From contig JAADEB010000037.1 of the NCBI GenBank assembly GCA_013153655.1, positions 1 through 22,629 on the forward strand: a stretch of 22,629 nucleotides of DNA, written 5' to 3'. Position 1 is the first letter of the stretch; every line of letters begins with the position of its first letter. Shown in pieces: positions 13,959-20,433 of this stretch. The notes below the pieces were generated by a model that was not told the DNA's origin, made no database searches, and saw only the letters and a program-made list of their open reading frames with translations. Both the position numbers and the translations under genes were made by a program. The stretch comes from Chlorobiota bacterium (GTDB taxonomy: Bacteria > Bacteroidota > Bacteroidia > Flavobacteriales > Flavobacteriaceae).

Positions 13959-15986
13959 TTAATAGGGTAGATACCATTTAATTCCGGCACTGACTCGACG
14001 GCCGGGCATGGGGACGAATGCCAGGTCGTAGGCTTGTACGCCGGTGAGGTTTTCGATGCGGACAAACAGCTTTACATGTTCGGCCGGTTTCCATGCCAAA
14101 GACAAATTCCATAAGGAAACCGGTTTGTAGGGCGCCAGCCGCCGGAAACCGCTTTCGGCGGTGGGATGCAAGCCGTTTCGCTGGCGAAAATCATAATCCA
14201 AGTTCAGGCGGACGGGATTTTTCCTTATGCTTGCGGGAATGAACATCAACCGGACATGAAGATGGTGCCGGAGATAATCGGCGCCGTATTTGGAATCGAA
14301 ATCTTTTTCGGTTTTATCGGAATAGATGTATTGATAGCGCAATTCCGCTTTCCGGAACCAAGCGAAGGGTGGGGTATAAGCCAGGCGGGTAATAAAACCG
14401 GTGGTATGTTTTCCGCCGAGGTTTTCCGCATGCCAACGGTTTTCGCCGGGGCGTTTGATCCAGTCGATATAACGGAGTTCGTTACGGTGGAAAATTTCCG
14501 CATGCCATTCCAGGGCGGTTTTCGGCCACCGGCCCCGGGCTTGCAGGTTAATTTCCAGATTTTCTTCGGGTTTTAATTGCGGATTTCCCAAGTTGGCAGG
14601 ACCTTGGTAATACCATTCGGTGAAGGTGGGGCGCCTGAATCCTTTACCGACGGAAAAACTCAGCCGGTTGAAATGGGAATGGTGATAAAAACGGGTAATT
14701 TTCAGTCCGGGCAAAAGTTTGTTTTCGTCGCCTGCAACAAAATGATTTCGCAGGACGGCTTCCCAATCTTTGTGGCGCAGATAGAGGAAGGCATAAGCTT
14801 GGCGGTCGAAATGGACGGCGCCATGATCAAGGAGGGTTTTTTCTTCGCGGAAGTAGAGGGGTTCGACCCCTTCCGCGGGACCCAGGCTATTGCTGCGGAT
14901 GCTTCGGCGGTTGAGGGTCCAGCCGGCTTGGACGAATCCGCTCAGTTGCCGGCCTGTCCATTTGTAACCGGCGTAGGCTTGTCCGTCCAGGGAACAGGTC
15001 AGATGGATGTTGGCTCCGCCGTAGTAGGCGCCGGGTCCGTAGCGAGCGGTGTCGGCCAGGATGCGGCCGCCGGATTCGTAACGGCGAATGTAGTAGCCGT
15101 CCCGGTATTGGAATACATCTTCGCGAAACAGTTCAAACCGGTCTTTCAGCTGGTTGTAAGCCGCCTTGATGCCGCCATAGAACGAGCCGGGCGTCCAGCG
15201 GATATCCATTCCTGCATGACGGCTCCGGATTTTTTCGAATTCCCAGGGGAAAGCCGGTGCATATTGACGGTTGAGACCTGCCGACAGGTTCATGATGCCG
15301 CTTTGCATCATCAGGGATAAGTCAGGCGTAAAATTCCTGTGATAGAGCACGAAGGCACCGCTTCGGCGAAAATCGGTATTGTCCACCGTGTCGGTTTTCA
15401 AATAACCGCCGGAGGCATGATGATAAGCCAGGAATTGGAAACCGGAGCGGTGGGCTTCGTAATTTGCCAGCGCGGCCAAACGGTGACGGCCGAAACTTCC
15501 GGCTTCGGCTTCGGTATGGAGGCCGGGTTTGTGTCCCAAGGTGACGAAATCGAGTGCTCCGGCATACACATTGGCGGTTCCCGTTCCCGCACCGGCGCCG
15601 TCCAATACCTGAATACGGCTCAACGCCAAGGGGTCGAGGGGAAGGTGCATAAAATGGTGACCCGTTTGTGGAAAATACACGGGCAGGCCGTTGATCAGTA
15701 CGGCATATTGATTGAATCCGCTCCCTTTGAGCGAAATATCGGCCACAACACCTTGGCGACCGCTTCCGCGCATATCGATGCAGGCGGCTTGCGAAAGCCA
15801 TTCGGCCACCGAGGACGGTTGAACACTTACGAGAGAGTCGGAGATGGAGAGCGTCATACCTGCCAGGTAGGACAGGGGATTGAGGCTATCGGTACGATGG
15901 AGGCGGATGTACATGGTATCCAATTCCTGCTGGGCATGCAAAGAAATAAAAGCAAAGAGGCTAAGCCATAGAATCCGTCTTTTCAT
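13959..15986 (-). CDS. TonB-dependent outer-membrane receptor
   Basis: The preferred start at 15986 gives 675 residues with a signal peptide (MKRRILWLSLFAFISLHAQ, cut after AQ). The plug domain spans about 40-150: SVAEWLSQAACIDMRGSGRQG, SLKGSGFNQYAVLINGLPV, and DPLALSRIQVLDGAG...YAGALDFVT. The remaining 500 residues form an aromatic-rich barrel with late motifs RPTFTEWYYQGPANLGNPQLKPEENLEINL and a final FVRIENLTG...GIKWYLPY. There is no N-terminal carboxypeptidase-like extension and no SusD partner, so it resembles the compact BtuB/siderophore type rather than the glycan type. The substrate cannot be assigned, and no cobalamin riboswitch or Fur-like site was recognised upstream. An alternative start at 16088 would read through the upstream repeats and is rejected. 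Confidence 0.88.
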   Translation of the reverse strand: MKRRILWLSLFAFISLHAQQELDTMYIRLHRTDSLNPLSYLAGMTLSISDSLVSVQPSSVAEWLSQAACIDMRGSGRQGVVADISLKGSGFNQYAVLINGLPVYFPQTGHHFMHLPLDPLALSRIQVLDGAGAGTGTANVYAGALDFVTLGHKPGLHTEAEAGSFGRHRLAALANYEAHRSGFQFLAYHHASGGYLKTDTVDNTDFRRSGAFVLYHRNFTPDLSLMMQSGIMNLSAGLNRQYAPAFPWEFEKIRSRHAGMDIRWTPGSFYGGIKAAYNQLKDRFELFREDVFQYRDGYYIRRYESGGRILADTARYGPGAYYGGANIHLTCSLDGQAYAGYKWTGRQLSGFVQAGWTLNRRSIRSNSLGPAEGVEPLYFREEKTLLDHGAVHFDRQAYAFLYLRHKDWEAVLRNHFVAGDENKLLPGLKITRFYHHSHFNRLSFSVGKGFRRPTFTEWYYQGPANLGNPQLKPEENLEINLQARGRWPKTALEWHAEIFHRNELRYIDWIKRPGENRWHAENLGGKHTTGFITRLAYTPPFAWFRKAELRYQYIYSDKTEKDFDSKYGADYLRHHLHVRLMFIPASIRKNPVRLNLDYDFRQRNGLHPTAESGFRRLAPYKPVSLWNLSLAWKPAEHVKLFVRIENLTGVQAYDLAFVPMPGRRVSAGIKWYLPY

Positions 15987-16011
15987 ATTGGGTTCCGTGT
16001 TTATCGGATGA

Positions 16012-16019
16012 CAAAAGTA
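16012..16019 (-). promoter_or_regulatory. -7 box for the TonB receptor gene
   Basis: On the minus strand this reads TACTTTTG, matching TAnnTTTG, 26 bases before the ATG at 15986. The -33 position (about 16039) has no TTG and falls inside the octamer repeat tract. Confidence 0.55.
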
Positions 16020-16028
16020 TGAAAATTG

Positions 16029-16150
16029 GTTTGTTAAACCGTTAAATCGGGCAATCGTTGAATCGGTTATTTCTGTTAAACCGTTCAATCGTGGGATCGT
16101 TGAATCGGTTATTTCTGTTAAACCGTTAAACCGTTGAATCGTGCAACCGA
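16029..16150. repeat. Octamer-word tract containing a 42-base direct repeat
   Basis: Words of the form GTTRAAYC (GTTAAACC, GTTAAATC, GTTGAATC, GTTCAATC) recur about every eight bases. Within the tract, 16041-16082 is repeated at 16083-16124 with four mismatches, and 16054-16085 is identical to 16096-16127. A partial third unit begins at 16125. Related words reappear at 16184-16229. Confidence 0.9.
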
Positions 16151-16156
16151 TAATAT

Positions 16157-16184
16157 TGACGGATGATAGATGACGGATGATTCT
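16157..16184. repeat. TGAYRGA heptamer repeat
   Basis: Four in-phase heptamers: TGACGGA, TGATAGA, TGACGGA, TGATTCT. The 11-base TGACGGATGAT occurs twice, 14 bases apart. Confidence 0.8.
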
Positions 16185-16235
16185 GTTGAAAGGTTGAACG
16201 GATTTGTTAAACCGTGCAACCGTTAAATCGCCGTG

Positions 16236-16250
16236 TCCGCCTCAGGCGGA
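16236..16250. repeat. GC-rich 6-bp palindrome (REP-like hairpin)
   Basis: TCCGCC and GGCGGA flank TCA. No T run follows on either strand, so it is not a classic terminator. Compact GC hairpins of this kind within AT-richer intergenic DNA resemble dispersed REP-type elements, but only one copy is visible here. Confidence 0.6.
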
Positions 16251-16288
16251 TTAAACCGATTTTTTCCTGTCGAACAGTTGAATAGACG

Positions 16289-16316
16289 GGTGACCGGTGA
16301 CCAATGAATAATGAAA
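16289..16316. repeat. GGTGACC/AATGAAT heptamer repeat
   Basis: Four consecutive heptamers in one phase: GGTGACC twice, then AATGAAT and AATGAAA. GGTGACC recurs at 16386-16392, with partial copies on each side. Confidence 0.8.
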
Positions 16317-16322
16317 AAAAAA

Positions 16323-16359
16323 CCTAAATCCTAAATCCTAATGCCTAAATCCCAAATCC
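16323..16359. repeat. CCTAAAT heptamer repeat
   Basis: Five heptamers in exact phase (CCTAAAT three times, CCTAATG, CCCAAAT) plus a trailing CC. The same two main words form the tract at 21016-21043. Confidence 0.9.
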
Positions 16360-16415
16360 GGGAAAAGAAGAAAGGACGGATGACCGGTGACCGGTGCGTC
16401 GCCCATCCTAAAAAA

Positions 16416-16784
16416 TCAATCTCTTTTCCGGAATTTTTCCATAACCACCGTTGCCGCACCGATTTCACCCGTCAGGGGTGGATGGAGCTTGGAGAGTTCC
16501 ACTTTCAGATAGGTGAGGGCGGGGTAGGCGTTCCAAACGGATTCCAGGACACGCAAGGCCACGTTTTCGATAATGCGGGAGGGTTGTTTCATTTCTTCCT
16601 TTACCCGGCGATAGACATCGGCATAATTGAGGCTGTCGTCGAAAAGGGTGTCGTGGCGGGCTTCACGCCGGAAATCACCACCCATGGTAAGGGTGAGTAG
16701 GAAGTCGGTACCGGTTTGGCGTTCTTCGGGCAAACATCCGTGATGGGCCCGGAAACGCATGTTTTCCAATTTGATATAGTCCAT
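16416..16784 (-). CDS. folB: Dihydroneopterin aldolase
   Basis: This 122-residue enzyme converts 7,8-dihydroneopterin to 6-hydroxymethyl-dihydropterin and glycolaldehyde in folate synthesis. Family marks are clear: MDYIKLENMRFRAHHGCLPEERQTG (the start and the Glu20/Glu21 pocket), DSLNYADVY, IIENVALRVLESV (pterin-binding Glu) and LSKLHPPLTGEI with the catalytic Lys. Length matches the family, which forms octamers in the cytoplasm. No other folate gene is adjacent. Its ATG lies three bases beyond the T run of the thioredoxin terminator, and no TAnnTTTG box was found between the two genes, so expression may depend on read-through. The repeat-rich region begins directly after its stop codon. Confidence 0.92.
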   Translation of the reverse strand: MDYIKLENMRFRAHHGCLPEERQTGTDFLLTLTMGGDFRREARHDTLFDDSLNYADVYRRVKEEMKQPSRIIENVALRVLESVWNAYPALTYLKVELSKLHPPLTGEIGAATVVMEKFRKRD

Positions 16785-16787
16785 AAT

Positions 16788-16818
16788 AAAAAAGCTCTGC
16801 CTTGGATTAAGACAGAGC
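16788..16818 (-). terminator. Terminator/attenuator between the thioredoxin gene and folB
   Basis: On the minus strand GCTCTG (16818-16813) pairs with CAGAGC (16799-16794). CTT/AAG pairs extend the stem past one mismatch. The stem is followed by six T and then ATTATGG, where the ATG is the folB start. It lies 29 bases after the thioredoxin stop. Confidence 0.8.
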
Positions 16819-16847
16819 CAATTTACGATTTTTTTCGGAGCCCCGGA

Positions 16848-17258
16848 TTATTTGTTTTCTTCCTCCTTGGCTTCCACTTCTTGTTTTTCCGCCGATTTGT
16901 CTTCTTTCAACAATTCTTTTTCGATGATTTCCACATACAAATGTTCGGGCAAGGCACCCACTTGCATCATGGGCGTTCCCTCCATGGGAATGAACAATAC
17001 CGAAGGGATATTGCGAATGCCGAACATGGCGGCCAGTTCGCGTTGGTCTTCGGTGTCCAATTTCCAGATTTTCAATTTGCCTTGGTATTTTTCTTGCAAT
17101 TTTTCCATGATGGGTGCAATCATCTTACAAGGCTGACACCAATCGGCGTAAAAGTCTATAACGGCGGGTACTTCGCCTTTGTACTTCCATTCTTTTTCGT
17201 TTTCGTAGTCAAAGATTTGATCCTTGAATTTTTCCAGTGTTAAATGTTCTACTGCCAT
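16848..17258 (-). CDS. Thioredoxin-fold protein with WCQPC active site
   Basis: This 136-residue cytoplasmic protein has the thioredoxin fold: PAVIDFYADWCQPCKMIAPIMEKL (redox pair Cys41/Cys44), KLDTEDQRELAAMFGIRNIPSVLFIP (cis-Pro85) and a final helix. The active site is WCQPC rather than the standard WCGPC, which may shift redox potential or partner choice. A 20-residue insertion before the active site (YENEKEWKYKGE) and an acidic tail (KEDKSAEKQEVEAKEEENK) extend it beyond the usual 105-110 residues. No signal peptide is present, so a cytoplasmic reductase role is likely. It has its own promoter at 17284-17314 and a terminator before folB. Confidence 0.9.
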   Translation of the reverse strand: MAVEHLTLEKFKDQIFDYENEKEWKYKGEVPAVIDFYADWCQPCKMIAPIMEKLQEKYQGKLKIWKLDTEDQRELAAMFGIRNIPSVLFIPMEGTPMMQVGALPEHLYVEIIEKELLKEDKSAEKQEVEAKEEENK

Positions 17259-17283
17259 GTTAATTTTTGTTTTTTAGATTTCG

Positions 17284-17314
17284 CAAAGGTATAACAAAAA
17301 GTGTGCCTAATCAA
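17284..17314 (-). promoter_or_regulatory. Promoter of the thioredoxin gene
   Basis: On the minus strand TTG (17314-17312) and TACCTTTG (17291-17284) are 20 bases apart. The -7 box is identical to that of yaaA and of the ECF sigma gene. A small GCCT/AGGC hairpin (17305-17317) followed by a T stretch overlaps it and may weakly terminate yaaA. Confidence 0.7.
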
Positions 17315-17322
17315 GGCTTATG

Positions 17323-18072
17323 TCATCCCCGTGTGAAAACCAGGTGGTTTTCGGCGGATAATTCGGGATTATAGCGATAGCCCAAGCCGTCGAAAGCTTG
17401 CAGGTCTTCGGGTTTTTCGGGACGGTTGAGTGCCATCCAGCGGGCCATATTGCCCCGTGCGCGTTTGGCGTAAAGGCCCATGATTTTGTATTTGCCATTG
17501 TGGAAATCCTTGAAATCCACTTGAATAAACGGCGCTTCAAGTTTCCCGGGGTCAATCACTTGCGCATATTCCTTGCTGGCCAGGTTCACCAAAGGGCGGC
17601 CTTGGAGGTCGTCGCGAAGCCATGCCGTAACGTCGTCTTTCCAGTAATCGTACAAATCCCGGGCACCGTCGATTCCTATGGGCCGTTTCATTTCCAGGCG
17701 GTAAGGCATGATCAGGTCCAAGGGGCGCAAGATGCCGTAAAGGCCGGAAATGATGCGAAGGCTGCCTTGCAAATCGGACAATTTGTCAGGCGGGAAACTT
17801 TGGATGTCCAGACCGCGATAGGTGTCACCGTTGTAGAGGTAAACGGCCGGATATCGTCCCTGCGGTTCCCAGTTTTGGAAGCGCTCGTAATTGAGCCGTG
17901 CGAGCTTAGGCGAAATTTCCATCAATTGCATCAAATCTTCCGGACTAAGTTTCCTAAGATATTCCGCCAACCGGGCCGCTTTTTCTTTGAAAACCGGTTC
18001 GGTGAAAGGCAGGTTCTCGGGAAATTCGGGCCGTTCATTGAGCTTTTTGGCGGGTGAAACGATGGCAATCAT
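17323..18072 (-). CDS. yaaA: YaaA peroxide-stress protein (UPF0246)
   Basis: This 249-residue protein matches the YaaA/DUF328 family throughout: MIAIVSPAKKLNE at the start, YLYNGDTYRGLDIQSF, LRIISGLYGILRPLDLIMPYRLEM, LVNLASKEYAQVI, KIMGLYAKRARGNMARW and a final GYRYNPELSAENHLVFTR. In E. coli YaaA limits intracellular iron under hydrogen peroxide stress and protects DNA. The fold has a helix-hairpin-helix-like DNA-binding cavity. Length matches the family. Its neighbour is the thioredoxin gene, which uses the same -7 sequence and a similar spacing, a pairing consistent with oxidative defence although each has its own promoter. Confidence 0.93.
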   Translation of the reverse strand: MIAIVSPAKKLNERPEFPENLPFTEPVFKEKAARLAEYLRKLSPEDLMQLMEISPKLARLNYERFQNWEPQGRYPAVYLYNGDTYRGLDIQSFPPDKLSDLQGSLRIISGLYGILRPLDLIMPYRLEMKRPIGIDGARDLYDYWKDDVTAWLRDDLQGRPLVNLASKEYAQVIDPGKLEAPFIQVDFKDFHNGKYKIMGLYAKRARGNMARWMALNRPEKPEDLQAFDGLGYRYNPELSAENHLVFTRG

Positions 18073-18376
18073 AAGCTTGTATTTTTATTACAAAGGTATG
18101 ACGATGTCTTCCGGGAAACAATATAAATTTATCATGATTATTTAAAAGCTTATAAGAAAAATTTATATAGGGATAAAAAACAAAAAGTTGACGAGTAAAT
18201 GAGAGTAATTCAGTGCCTTATGGAAGATAAATTTAAAACGTTTTATATATTTGTCTAAGGAAAAACATCCGGAAATGTCGACAAAAACGGCTATTTTGCC
18301 GGAAAATTTTCCTTCCTTGGAAAAAGAATTCGGTTCAATATGTTTATCTTTACCCGAATAAAAAAAGAATTCGGTT
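18073..18376. promoter_or_regulatory. Divergent intergenic region, yaaA / YceI-lipoprotein unit
   Basis: This 304-base AT-rich stretch has no credible gene. Its left end holds the yaaA promoter. Toward the right gene there is a TATATTTG box at 18246-18253 and a near-match TATCTTTA at 18345-18352, the closer one being 24 bases before the ATG. GGAAAATTTTCC at 18301-18312 is a perfect 12-base palindrome. A 15-base direct repeat occurs at 18321-18335 and 18362-18376. Confidence 0.6.
18091..18121 (-). promoter_or_regulatory. Promoter of yaaA
   Basis: On the minus strand TTG (18121-18119) and TACCTTTG (18098-18091) are 20 bases apart. The leader to the ATG at 18072 is about 10-12 bases. Confidence 0.7.
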
Positions 18377-19066
18377 ATGATGAAAAAAGCAGTGTACATG
18401 CTATTGGGTTTAGTGTTTTTATGGAGTTACGTTTCCTGTGAAAACGGTTCCAATAAGCATGTAAAATCTTTTCCTGATAAGACGGAAACTCCGGATAAAA
18501 ATCAAGCTTCGCAAAAGGCCGGGTCGGAAGAATCCGGCGATTTGTACGTGGCCGATAGTGTTATAGTCCGTTGGACCGCCTACAAAACCACGGCCAAGGT
18601 TCCGGTTAGCGGCACTTTTGTCAAGACCGGGTTTAAACTTCATTCGTCCGCATCCACTCCCTTGCAGCTGTTGGAAAAAGCATATGCCAAATTGGAAACC
18701 GCTTCGGTTTTCTCCGGCAATGAAGAGCGCGACGGAAAATTGCGGGATTATTTTTTCCGTAAAATGATTGAAACAGCCAATATCGAGGTCCGGACGGCCG
18801 AAATTGTTCCCTCTAAATCCATGGTCAAAATGGTTGTGCGCATGAACAACCGGGAAGTACCGGTGAATTTTTATGTTAAAATCAAGGAAAACAGTTTGAG
18901 CGGCGAAGGAGATATCGATATGGTCAAAATGTTCGATGCCGCCGATGCACTGTCAGCATTGCACGGCGTTTGTGCCCAACAACACACGGGTCCCGACGGC
19001 ATAAGTAAAACGTGGCCGGATGTTCATCTCCATTTCCGGGTCTATTACCATAAAAAATCATTATGA
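18377..19066 (+). CDS. YceI-like domain lipoprotein
   Basis: This 229-residue protein starts MMKKAVYMLLGLVFLWSYVSC, a lipoprotein signal with the lipidated Cys at 21 (or 20 if the second ATG is used). A charged Lys/Glu/Ser-rich linker follows to about 55, then a domain with the YceI layout: VRWTAYKTTAKVPVSGTF, EERDGKLRDYFFRKM and a late SGEGDIDMVKMFDAADALSALHG...WPDVHLHFRVYY. YceI proteins form a lipocalin-like barrel that binds isoprenoid-type lipids. Here it would be tethered to a membrane facing the periplasm. Its stop overlaps the mpl start as ATGA, so translation is coupled. A role near peptidoglycan recycling is suggested only by this neighbourhood. Confidence 0.82.
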   Translation: MMKKAVYMLLGLVFLWSYVSCENGSNKHVKSFPDKTETPDKNQASQKAGSEESGDLYVADSVIVRWTAYKTTAKVPVSGTFVKTGFKLHSSASTPLQLLEKAYAKLETASVFSGNEERDGKLRDYFFRKMIETANIEVRTAEIVPSKSMVKMVVRMNNREVPVNFYVKIKENSLSGEGDIDMVKMFDAADALSALHGVCAQQHTGPDGISKTWPDVHLHFRVYYHKKSL

Positions 19067-20433
19067 GCAAACCCAAATTTCATTTTATCGCCATCGGCGG
19101 AAGTGCCATGCACAATTTGGCCTTGGCCCTTCACGACAAAGGTTATCACGTTAGCGGAAGCGACGATGAAATCTACGAACCTTCGCGCTCGCGCTTGGCG
19201 GCGGCAGGCCTGCTACCTGAACGTATGGGGTGGTTTCCGGACAAAATCACGCCCGATTTGGACGGCATTATCCTGGGCAAGCATGCCCATGCCGACAACC
19301 CCGAATTGCTTCGCGCCAAGGAATTGGGCTTAAAGATTTATTCCTATCCCGAATTTTTGTTTAACCAATCGCAGGACAAAAAAAGAATTGTCATAGGCGG
19401 ATCCCACGGAAAAACCACCACCACTTCCATGTTGCTGCATGCCTTGCATAAGGCCGGTCAAAAACCGGATTTTATGGTGGGTTCGCAACTCAAAGGATTC
19501 GATCGTATGATACGCCTTTCCGAAGACGCCGGAATGATGGTGTTGGAAGGCGATGAGTATCCCACATCGGCTTTGGACATGCGGCCCAAATTTTTTCTCT
19601 ATCGTCCCCACATTGCCGTGCTCACGGGGATTGCATTGGATCATATCAATGTGTTTAAGGACGAAGAAAATTATGCCGGCCAATTCGAAACTTTTATTCG
19701 CGATTATATTGAGCCGGGCGGTATTTTGATCTATAACGAGGAGGACGAACGCTTGCGCCGGATGGCGGGGATGCGCGACGATATACGTTTTATTCCCTAC
19801 CGGACACCCCGCTACGAAATCAAAGACGGAAAATATTATATCCTTCATGACGGACGCGCTTATCCCGTTAGGGTTTTCGGTGCACATAATATGCAAAATA
19901 TGGCGGCGGCCGCCTCTGTGGCGGAACTTTTGGGTATGCCGCGCGAAGATTTTTATACCTATATGGAAGATTTCGAAGGGGCTTCTTTGCGTTTGGAAGT
20001 GATTTACCGTCGAGACGGCAAGGTGATCATTCGCGACTTTGCGCACGCTCCTTCCAAGGTGGCGGCATCGGTGAAGGCCGTACGCGAAATGTATGCCGAC
20101 AAACATATGGTGGCGGTGCTGGAATTGCACACATACAGTAGCCTGAACAAACAATTCATACCCCAATATCGCGGCACCCTGGATCCCGCCGACCGGGCCA
20201 TGGTTTTTTATTCGCCCCATGCGGTGGCCATCAAGCGTTTGGAGCCCGTGGATCCGGCGTTTATTCGTGCCGCTTTCGGACGTGATGATTTGCAGGTGTT
20301 TAATGAGGAGCAAACTTTTCATGAAGCATTAATTTCCTCGTTAAGCGATCATTGTGTGTTGCTCCTGATGAGTTCGGGGAATTTGGGAGGATTGGACTTG
20401 GAAAAATTGAAAGCACGATGCGACGCCTTGTAA
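19063..20433 (+). CDS. mpl: UDP-N-acetylmuramate:tripeptide ligase (Mpl), Mur-ligase family
   Basis: This 456-residue cytoplasmic ligase has an N-terminal UDP-binding fold (FHFIAIGGSAMHNLALAL, SGSDDEIYEPSRSRL), the central ATP-binding GSHGKTTTTSML (113-124), catalytic-domain motifs LEGDEYPTSALD and LTGIALDHINVF, and a C-terminal domain with RDFAHAPSKVAASV. The length is essentially that of E. coli Mpl (457). DEYPTSALDMRPKFFLYRPH and the AHAPSK variant separate Mpl from MurC. Mpl joins recycled L-Ala-gamma-D-Glu-meso-Dap directly to UDP-MurNAc. It starts inside the stop of the upstream lipoprotein gene and overlaps the next gene by 16 bases, so it forms the middle of a three-gene operon. Confidence 0.9.
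   Translation: MSKPKFHFIAIGGSAMHNLALALHDKGYHVSGSDDEIYEPSRSRLAAAGLLPERMGWFPDKITPDLDGIILGKHAHADNPELLRAKELGLKIYSYPEFLFNQSQDKKRIVIGGSHGKTTTTSMLLHALHKAGQKPDFMVGSQLKGFDRMIRLSEDAGMMVLEGDEYPTSALDMRPKFFLYRPHIAVLTGIALDHINVFKDEENYAGQFETFIRDYIEPGGILIYNEEDERLRRMAGMRDDIRFIPYRTPRYEIKDGKYYILHDGRAYPVRVFGAHNMQNMAAAASVAELLGMPREDFYTYMEDFEGASLRLEVIYRRDGKVIIRDFAHAPSKVAASVKAVREMYADKHMVAVLELHTYSSLNKQFIPQYRGTLDPADRAMVFYSPHAVAIKRLEPVDPAFIRAAFGRDDLQVFNEEQTFHEALISSLSDHCVLLLMSSGNLGGLDLEKLKARCDAL

Larger units (their letters stand above)
15987..16415. other. Gene-free region made of short-word tandem repeats
   Basis: No credible gene lies here. From the left it holds the receptor leader and -7 box, an octamer tract (16029-16150), TGACGGA-type heptamers (16157-16184), octamers again (16184-16230), a GC palindrome (16236-16250), GGTGACC and AATGAAT heptamers (16289-16316), CCTAAAT heptamers (16323-16359), a purine-rich stretch (GGAAAAGAAGAAAGG), and GGTGACC words again (16379-16399). 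Open frames crossing it start inside repeats and continue antisense through folB. Confidence 0.85.

Noticed and set aside
13910..14065. Upstream TTG start for the methyltransferase
   Set aside because: It would overlap the receptor gene by 107 bases and adds sequence that looks like shadow of that gene. The GTG at 13909 fits the family's expected N terminus.
14577..15971. Long plus-strand open frames (up to 247 codons)
   Set aside because: They are antisense to the TonB receptor, which has a signal peptide, plug and barrel motifs. The shadow products are low-complexity Gly/Ala/Phe-rich sequence.
16323..16359. Telomere-like CCTAAAT repeats suggesting a linear end or eukaryotic contamination
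   Set aside because: Only five units, inside an ordinary bacterial gene neighbourhood, mixed with other heptamers, so the resemblance to plant telomere repeats is coincidental.
16029..16399. CRISPR-like array
   Set aside because: Units are 7-8 bases with no unique spacers and no cas genes, so they are tandem short words and not a CRISPR.
15987..16415. Cobalamin riboswitch upstream of the TonB receptor
   Set aside because: No B12-box-like sequence or multi-stem arrangement is recognisable. The leader from the likely start is only about 20 bases and the rest is repeat words.
18163..18399. A 78-codon minus-strand frame in the yaaA/YceI intergenic region
   Set aside because: It runs through AT-rich promoter DNA and into the signal-peptide region of the plus gene. 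The composition is Phe/Ile/Lys-rich and there is no support for a gene.
19330..20322. A 330-codon open frame on the minus strand
   Set aside because: It lies entirely antisense to mpl, whose motifs are unmistakable. Its translation is His/Arg-rich with no domain pattern, as expected from a shadow frame.
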